From contig OU342807.1 of NCBI GenBank assembly GCA_910591455.2, positions 3,183,001-3,247,000 on the forward strand: a DNA stretch of 64,000 bases, given 5' to 3'. Position numbers and translations under genes: made by a program. The notes under the pieces were generated by a model. It did no database searches and was not told the DNA's origin. It worked only from the letters and a program-made list of their open reading frames with translations. Shown piece by piece: positions 57,364 through 64,000 of the stretch (positions are counted from its first letter, which is position 1; every line of letters begins with the position of its first letter). Source of the stretch: Pholis gunnellus (taxonomy: Eukaryota > Chordata > Actinopteri > Perciformes > Pholidae).

Positions 57364-58280
57364 ATGGGTCCTGTTTGGCTTCTTCTTCTTCTGGTCCCGT
57401 CCCTCCTCAGAGCGCAGGTGACTCCAGACCCATCAGGACTCTCGGTGGACGCAGACAACGGCACCAACTCTTTGACAAACAGCACAGGAACCTCAAATGT
57501 CTCCCCCTCTAGTTCCTTCAGACCCACAGAGCCGCCTGGGTTTGCAGCGACGCCTTCAGAATCTCCCACACAGGAGGAAGACGACTGGTCACCAGCAGAG
57601 ACCTTCCTGTACACTAGAGACCAGTTGGCTCTGGAGGCCGCCCGCTGCTCACGGGCGTACAGCCCGCCGGGGCTGGCCGGCTCGCTGCCCGTCAGCTTCA
57701 GTGCCCCCCTCCGGCCGGCTCTTGATGCGCTGGCCAATACGGCCAACTTCCTCAACATGATCTTCCAGGCCAGTGACCTGCGGGAGAGCACCGTGCAGGA
57801 GGACATGGAGTGGTATCACGCCCTGGTCCGCGCCCTTCTGGAGGCCGACCTGCTCATCCGGCGGGCCCTGCTCACCTTCGACGCTGACCCGACGTCCCCG
57901 GTGCCGCAGCTGGTGCTCTGCGCCTCGCGCAACCCGACAGCCAAGGTGCAAACCATCATCCTCCAGGACTTATCCAAGGCCTGGGAGAGCCTGCACCCGC
58001 CCGCCCCCGCCCCCGACGACAGCTGGTTCCGAAGCTTTAAATTCCCGGAGTCCAACCAGCCGACGGCGGCCCTGTCCAAGCGGGTGCTCCTCAACGACCT
58101 CAGCACCTTGGACACGCCCAAGTGGAGGCAGGGCGACAGCTACGTCACCAATCACAGCGGGGTGCGCTGGGGCAGCACCCCCTTCCTCGACTGTGAGGAC
58201 GGACTCTTCGTCTCCGACTGGGTGCTCACCCTGTCCACGTCCTTCTACGGCCTCAAGCCGGACCTGACGCCAGAGTTCAG
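57364..58280 (+). CDS. gpr179: gpr179 coding exon 1
   Basis: 917 nt from ATG to TTCAG. Donor GTTAGG is followed by a (CA)n run. Signal peptide plus most of the membrane-distal ectodomain. Confidence 0.93.
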
Positions 58281-60294
58281 GTTAGGACACAAACACACAC
58301 ACATGAATGCTTTTACAGTGTCCATTTTGTCAGATTTTTTTAAAATCTATTCTTAGTCCTTTGTCAAAGGCCTTGTTAGTTTTTGTCATTTAGTCAATCT
58401 CATCCAGAAAACCGTTAATGTTTTAGTTTTGGTCAAAGTAGTCTGTTGACATTTTAGTCTATTTTACTCATCAGATTATATTGAACATTTCAGTCAACTT
58501 TAGCCAAAGTATCGTCTTGTTTCTTTCTCGGAAGTTGTCGTCGTCATTGTTAACTTAAGTAAGAACTCATTGAAGCATCAAATTCGGTGATTCCGCCATC
58601 GCCATGTTGTTTTTTTCGCAACCAATGAACGGAAATTATTATTTGGAATATATATTAGAAATAGATTTGGAATGCGGAAAAGCGACGTAGAGAGACGCCG
58701 TATACGGCTCTGGTAGCGGCAGAGACCCGTCAATCACAGTAAGCCCCGCCCCTAAAGAATCCCCTGCTTTATGGTCTGTTTGACTCTAAATGGACCATCA
58801 TTTACTAAATGAACATCATGCTGTATTGAAGAAGACTTGAAACTAGAGATTGAGACCATAAACTCATGTTTACAATGTTTACTGAGGTAATAAATCAAGA
58901 GAGAAGGAGAGTCATTTTCTCATAGACTTCTATACAACCAGAGGAGTCGCCCCCTGGTGGTCAGTAGAGAGAATGCATAATGAAAGACACTTCCGCATCG
59001 GCTTCACTCGGCAGAACTGGAGGTTGCCGCCTGGTACCGACAGCAACAGAAGGTTTGTTGACCTGCTGGGTTTGCGATGGCTGAATTTGAGTCGTTTATA
59101 AAAACGATAGACGCTGTTGTTTTAGTCCTGACATGGAACTGCTGCCTTCAACAAAAAAAAGTTTTTGTCAACCGAAATTGTTTTTTGATAAAGTTCTTAT
59201 TTTTGATACTACATTTAGTTGTATTGTCCGTCTTCGCCAACAATATGTCAATATTTTGATATAGTGACAGTTGGTGTTGAATGATGTCACGTCATCATCC
59301 CGTCATCATCCATCTCACACTCTAATGAAGCAACATGTGAACCACTGAAATATGTAAATCAGGGGTTCATTTCATAAGGCTTCTCATATGTTTAGAATTT
59401 ATTGTTAAATTCTTCCCGTTTTATCGAAGAGCAATCATTTAGTAGAAGTTTTCTGCAAAAGTTCTTCCCTCTGACAGAGAGAAGCACGGGAAGTTTCAAG
59501 AGAGATGGACAATTAATATGTTTTCTGTGAATGTGAACGCTTCCTGTCTCATCTGCAGGCAGAACGCTGCTAAGTCTCTGACAGCGTCACTACTAAACAT
59601 GCAGAGCAGCATGCTGTGTGCAAGGTAGAGGAGAGAGAGAAGCTGGTGAGCTTCAGACTCTCTGAGGGTTAAATTGTCCACTGTTGACCAACAACTGTCC
59701 ATTATGGGTTGAATGAGACATTATGGACCATCTCATGCTGTTGATTATTGCTCGTACTTGTGTCCCTCACTGAACAGTAAAGTCTCCTTTCTTTCCTGCC
59801 GGTAAAACACATTTAAAACATAGGATAACATTCCAGGAAAACTTGGACGCGAGTCTCAAAATAAGCTCTTTTTTTCCATCTAAATCCCTGAAAAGGATAA
59901 AAGCTTTCAAGCTGACATCTTAACTTATTTTGTATTTCACCTGCTGTTCTTGTTCTGCGTCGGCCCTGTGACCGTCTGTCCAGCACTGTGGAGAAAAGTT
60001 TGATGAGCATGTGGAATAAAAACATTGTTTGAATTAACAATCTGACATTTGAAAGGGAATCCTCATGAAGGCCGTGCAGAAAAAGGGATTCTTCAAAAGA
60101 GTCTGATGATATTCGGAGTCCCTCTTTATTTCTTTACTCTGACTCACGTGTGTGAACCTCCCTCCTGTGTGTGTGTGTGTGTCAGAGGTGTGATCCGTGT
60201 GGACGTCAACATTCAAGACATCGACTTGGACCAGTGTGCAACAGGAGACGGCTGGTACGCTGATACTCACCAGTGCAACCGCACCACCATGGAG
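57364..60294 (+). CDS. gpr179: orphan class C receptor GPR179, first two coding exons (partial)
   Basis: Exons 57364-58280 and 60186-60294 encode 342 residues; the rest lies off the right edge. Signal peptide MGPVWLLLLLVPSLLRAQ, then a Ser/Thr-rich N-glycosylation segment (NGT, NST, NVS). The ectodomain has NTANFLNMIFQASDLRESTV, EDMEWYHALVRALLEADLLI, RVLLNDLSTLDTPKW and LTLSTSFYGLKPDLTPEFR. Exon 2 reads GVIRVDVNIQDIDLDQCATG then DGWYADTHQCN (human VQMDVDLQSVDINQCASGPGWYSNTHLC). Established role: anchors RGS7-Gbeta5 in retinal ON-bipolar dendrites; loss causes night blindness. GPR158 is the alternative paralogue. The KRVLxNDL motif and socs7 neighbour favour gpr179. Confidence 0.93.
58560..59040 (-). 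mobile_element. interspersed repeat family R1, copy D
   Basis: Near full-length copy in gpr179 intron 1, same orientation as copy B. Ends cagaactggaggttgccgcc. Confidence 0.8.
60165..60183 (+). repeat. (TG)n abutting gpr179 exon 2 acceptor
   Basis: Nine or so TG units directly before TCAG at 60182-60185. Confidence 0.9.
60186..60294 (+). CDS. gpr179: gpr179 coding exon 2
   Basis: 109 nt. The acceptor is (UG)n-UCAG. Encodes GVIRVDVNIQDIDLDQCATG then DGWYADTHQCNRTTME, phase 0 at donor GTAAAC. Confidence 0.92.
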
Positions 60295-62660
60295 GTAAAC
60301 CGAACGATCGGACCGGAGAGAGAAACATCCTGCTGCTTTGTGTCTTTGAGCTGAACAAGAAGAGAAACGTGTTTCATCTTTTGTATTTAGTCTTTTAACC
60401 ACCAAACTGCCCAATTATATAGGAACCAATGATCGGTGATAAAAAGTCACAAATAGCTGGTTTATTTCCTCTGCAAAGGAGGTGACGTCTCAAAAACAAC
60501 TTAACAGATTTCAATGAAATTTGATGCAATTAGCCAAGAAACAAGTGGTTGTTTTGGGGGCAGATGTAGATCCTGCAAGAATTTGATGGCATTCCACCAA
60601 ACAGGTGGGTTTGATCATTTGTATCGGCCATTATTCAGCGTGCAGCCCCCTCCTCTAACCTTTAAGCTGCCTCCCAAAAGGGCAAACTGCCCCACAAACA
60701 GCATGCTAAGTGTTACCTTATACCTGTGAAGCAACACAGCCGGTGAACTTTCACAAAGACAAAGCGGATGGTTTGAAATACAACAGGTTAACTTTGAACG
60801 TGAGGATGTTCGGTTGTTACCAAGATTCATATTTAAATTGTTGAATTGTGAGATAATTTTAGTTAAACACATGCTTCCACTTGTTGCATATTGTGTCTCA
60901 TTTTCTATTATGTTCTATTTAGTCTGTGCGTGAGTTGGGATGACATGTGTTACCGCTGGTTGTACCCGGGACAGTAGATTCATTCTGTCCCGTACCGTAG
61001 ATTAATGAGCCGCCACGATGTGCCCTTTTTGTGAAACACTAAATCACTCTCAGGCCATCAGCCTCGTCTGTTAATGATTCACAGGAAACAACAACAATCC
61101 ATGTGCGGCCTGTGATGGGGAGTTTTAATTAAAAAGGCTTAAGGACTCCCAAGATCAAAGGTTTGCGTCTTCTTAGATATTTCTCAATTTAAAAAGCAGC
61201 AGTTTGGTGCCAGAAAGAGACTGATATCTTTTACCGACCTGTGATTTCAAGCAGGTCTGGTGTTGTTCAAAACAACCAACCGGAGCTTTTTTTTTAGTGT
61301 CACAGCACAAAGTCGTGCCGTCCTGACCTGAACCCCGGTGAGTCTGACTTTCTGCAGTCACTCACGCTGAGCGGTGGGAGCAGGAGAAATGTCTTCTGGT
61401 GCGTTCACAGCTCTGCGCTGGTTTCAGATCCGTCAGATTAACGTTTAACATATAAACACAGACAGACTTCCGGGATTTTGTATTAATTGTGGCAACATTT
61501 CTCACTATGTTCACTTTCTTTTTACAAAACAAACAATCAATCGTTAAACGGAGAAAATCAGCAGATGAATCCATAATGAAAGGAGGAAATGTTTCTACTT
61601 TTAATGCTTTAAGGACATTTTCCTGGTTATACTTACATACTTTTACTCAAGTAACATTTAACTTTTTGTATTTTTAAAGTGTGGTATTAGTACTTTAACT
61701 TAAGTAAAGTTTCTGAATACGCCACCACCTGCTACCTTCATTTAAATACTAACTAAACTGTGGACAAGCTGTTTAAACGCTCGAACTCGTGTTTGTGACT
61801 TTTAGTTACGAACACACTTTGTGACCTCTGAAAATGGTTTAAGCTCTTTTTGTCTGTGCTCGTTTGTTTTTTTGCCTTTTATCCTTTTGCTCATGCTTTC
61901 ACGTATTCACACTTTCACTCTTCCGCCACCTCCTCCACCCGTCGTTCAGCTTTCCCTTTTCCCTGCCGGCCAGTCTGTGCAGACCCAGTCCTCCACCTCT
62001 CGTCTCAGCCGTCTATTTAAAGATGGATGCGCTGGCTGGCGGACTGCGGGGATGATCTGATGGATTATGGTGATAATCCAGCCCGCTGACATACTTCCCC
62101 TTTATGCACCGCACTCACAGAGGGTCTGAAACACAAGAGAGAAGAACAGTCCATCAAAAACAACCACATCCACATGGCACCCGTTGTCCCGTCCTGTCCT
62201 ACCTGGTTTAGAACAAAACTTGTACCTGGTTTAAAATGAGTCAAAAGACGCTCCATTTGAGCAGACACAGCTGATATGTTTATCGCTAGATATGCTAACT
62301 CTGTTAATGGAGCTGTCTTCAACATTCTGAACATGAATATAGCAGCAAACTGTTAGGATATAGAGGAGTAATGTCTTCCCCGAGCAGAGAATGCAAGCGT
62401 AGCACCCACCCGCTATAGTTCCCCCTCAGGTGAACACTGTAAACTCCGTCACCGCTTTCCCCGTAGATTGCACTGTTAGCTCTGATAGGCTGATGTGGAA
62501 ATGTTGTGTTTTAAACGTTCACTGGGGAGACAAAAAATCCCGTCAGACTGAACAATCACATCTTGTAACCTTCCTCACAACAATACATGAAACAAACATA
62601 AATGGCATATTTACGTCACGTTTTTCTACATTTCATTCCATCGTCTTTGTTTCTTAGGAG
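60295..62660. other. gpr179 intron 2 (runs off window)
   Basis: No further gpr179 exon could be recognised up to 64000. Includes a degenerate fish repeat (about 60480-60620, word atttcaatgaaatttgatgc) and an AGTA-type fragment (about 61580-61735). Confidence 0.5.
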
Positions 62661-62667
62661 AAATGTG

Positions 62668-63000
62668 TTAAAGCTGCATTCTCTCTAATGTCCACCAGGG
62701 GGCGACTCCTCTGGTTGTATAGAAGTCTATGAGAAAATGACTCTACTTCTCTCTTGATTTTTTACCTCAGTAAACATTGTAAACATGAGTTTATGGTCTC
62801 AATCTCTAGTTTCAAGTCTTCTTCAATACAGCATGATGTTCATTTAGTACATTATGGTCCATTTAGAGTCAAACAGACCATAAAGCAGGGTGTGCTTTAG
62901 GGGCGGGGCTTATTGTGATTGACAGGTCGCTGCCACCACCAGAGACGTATACGTCACTCCACTGCATTCTATGGTAGCTTCTGTTCATTGGTGGCGAAAA
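62668..63000 (+). mobile_element. interspersed repeat family R1, copy E
   Basis: Same orientation as copy A. Has cattctctctaatgtccacc, gggggcgactcctctgg and the Y-rich end. Confidence 0.78.
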
Positions 63001-63321
63001 ATAACAACTGATGAATCTGAATCTGATGCTAGTTAAACATGCACATCACTGCCTCATTCAAGCTTCCGCTACATTGACGTTGACAACAGGCCGCCATGAA
63101 GCGGTAAAGCGTTCGCAGTGTTTGAATTAAACACAGCAGATGACTGAACCCACTGACGTACTACGACTATCTGACGAATTGAGATGCGACCATGAAGAGA
63201 ATTAAGTTGACCGCTTTGTATAATCCATATCACATTAATGTTCAGCCCGTGCCATTAAGTCTTTGAGTATCTGATAAAGGGGTTGTGGGTTTGTATATAT
63301 ATATACATATGCAAGGCCAGC

Positions 63322-63325
63322 GCGC

Positions 63326-63357
<32 letters not shown>

Positions 63358-63467
63358 GTGTGTGTGCGCGCACTTGTAAACAGGATTTCTCTAGAAAAGG
63401 ATAATGCTCTCAGTGGAGGCATTATGTATCCATTTAGCTTTTAACTTAGATTAACACACAGAGTATC

Positions 63468-63560
<93 letters not shown>

Positions 63561-63589
63561 ATGTGCGTGCGTGTGCGTGCGTGTGTATA
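63322..63589 (+). repeat. (GT)n microsatellites
   Basis: A GT run at 63325-63370 and a long one of about 55 units at 63471-63560, running into gtgcgt variants. Confidence 0.93.
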
Positions 63590-64000
63590 TTTAGAGCGAA
63601 ATATAGCGAGAGAGTAAATTGACCCCCTTTTTCTCAGCTTCACAGCAGCATCAGCTGGGAAGCGATGCTGATTCAACAACTACTCTTTCTGGGCTCCAGA
63701 TAACAAATTAAAACGAAACGTATAAAGTCAACAATGTCTGCGCTTTGTTTATTAAACACTAAAGTTACTTAAAATATTGCATTCAACAATAAAACGACAT
63801 CAAACCCCTGCACACTCTTTAGTTTCAGTTGAACTGTTACTCTCATGCTGTTGGATGCGTGTTATTGAACCTAAACTTTAACCGTACTTAACGTTCAGAT
63901 AGTGGACATATTATTAGCAGGGATTTACAACATAATGTTAATAAAAATGGAATTTAACAGGAGCCCTCCGCGGAATAACTAACAAAATGCAAAGCAGCTG

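Noticed and set aside
57497..58267. Arg/Pro-rich ORFs overlapping gpr179 exon 1
   Set aside because: Other-frame shadows of the real ectodomain frame.
60300..64000. Search for gpr179 exon 3 (Cys-rich EGF-like segment)
   Set aside because: No matching Cys pattern with splice sites was found; it probably lies beyond the window.

Overview
This is vertebrate nuclear DNA, almost certainly from a teleost (spiny-rayed) fish. The genes are split into many short exons with GT..AG introns. Introns and spacers are full of (CA)n/(GT)n, GGAA, homopolymer and minisatellite tracts. Interspersed repeats of fish type are common, including a decayed Tc1-like transposase. No bacterial, phage or CRISPR features are present. 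All exon coordinates below were built by hand from splice signals, reading-frame phase and remembered similarity to human proteins; no alignment was run.

Layout from left to right. (1) 1224-15191, minus: a complete abcc10 (MRP7) gene with 21 coding exons and about 1,560 codons. (2) 15230-20460: spacer with a TA microsatellite and a 335-bp MITE-like element. (3) 20462-30938, minus: complete sp2 (Sp/KLF zinc-finger factor), 8 coding exons and 593 aa; its CCAAT-rich promoter lies at about 30940-31310. (4) 31310-36000: spacer made largely of old repeats. (5) 37386-49743, minus: socs7 (SH2 plus SOCS box), 9 coding exons and about 850 aa, with a GC-rich first exon. (6) 51101-54268, minus: two phase-compatible exon-like segments with a poly(A) signal, read as an unrecognised small gene. 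(7) 57364 onward, plus: first two coding exons of gpr179; the rest lies beyond the right edge.

socs7 and gpr179 are also neighbours in human 17q12, and SP2 is on human 17q. ABCC10 is on human 6p, so its linkage here is a fish arrangement. The four genes do not form a pathway: drug/lipophilic-anion efflux, transcription, cytokine/insulin signal attenuation, and retinal ON-bipolar signalling.

The most interesting structure is at the RNA level. In all four named genes at least one 3' splice site is immediately preceded by a (UG)n run. In gpr179 intron 1 the two intron ends carry complementary AC and GU repeats. The sp2 exon for zinc fingers 1-2 is bracketed by complementary (UG)n and (CA)n runs. 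The socs7 exon 4 acceptor follows an almost pure pyrimidine tract of nearly 400 nt, and that exon carries a one-base shift that only a second acceptor repairs. Two further points are an apparent one-base shift in the abcc10 C-terminus and a short upstream ORF that overlaps the abcc10 start codon.
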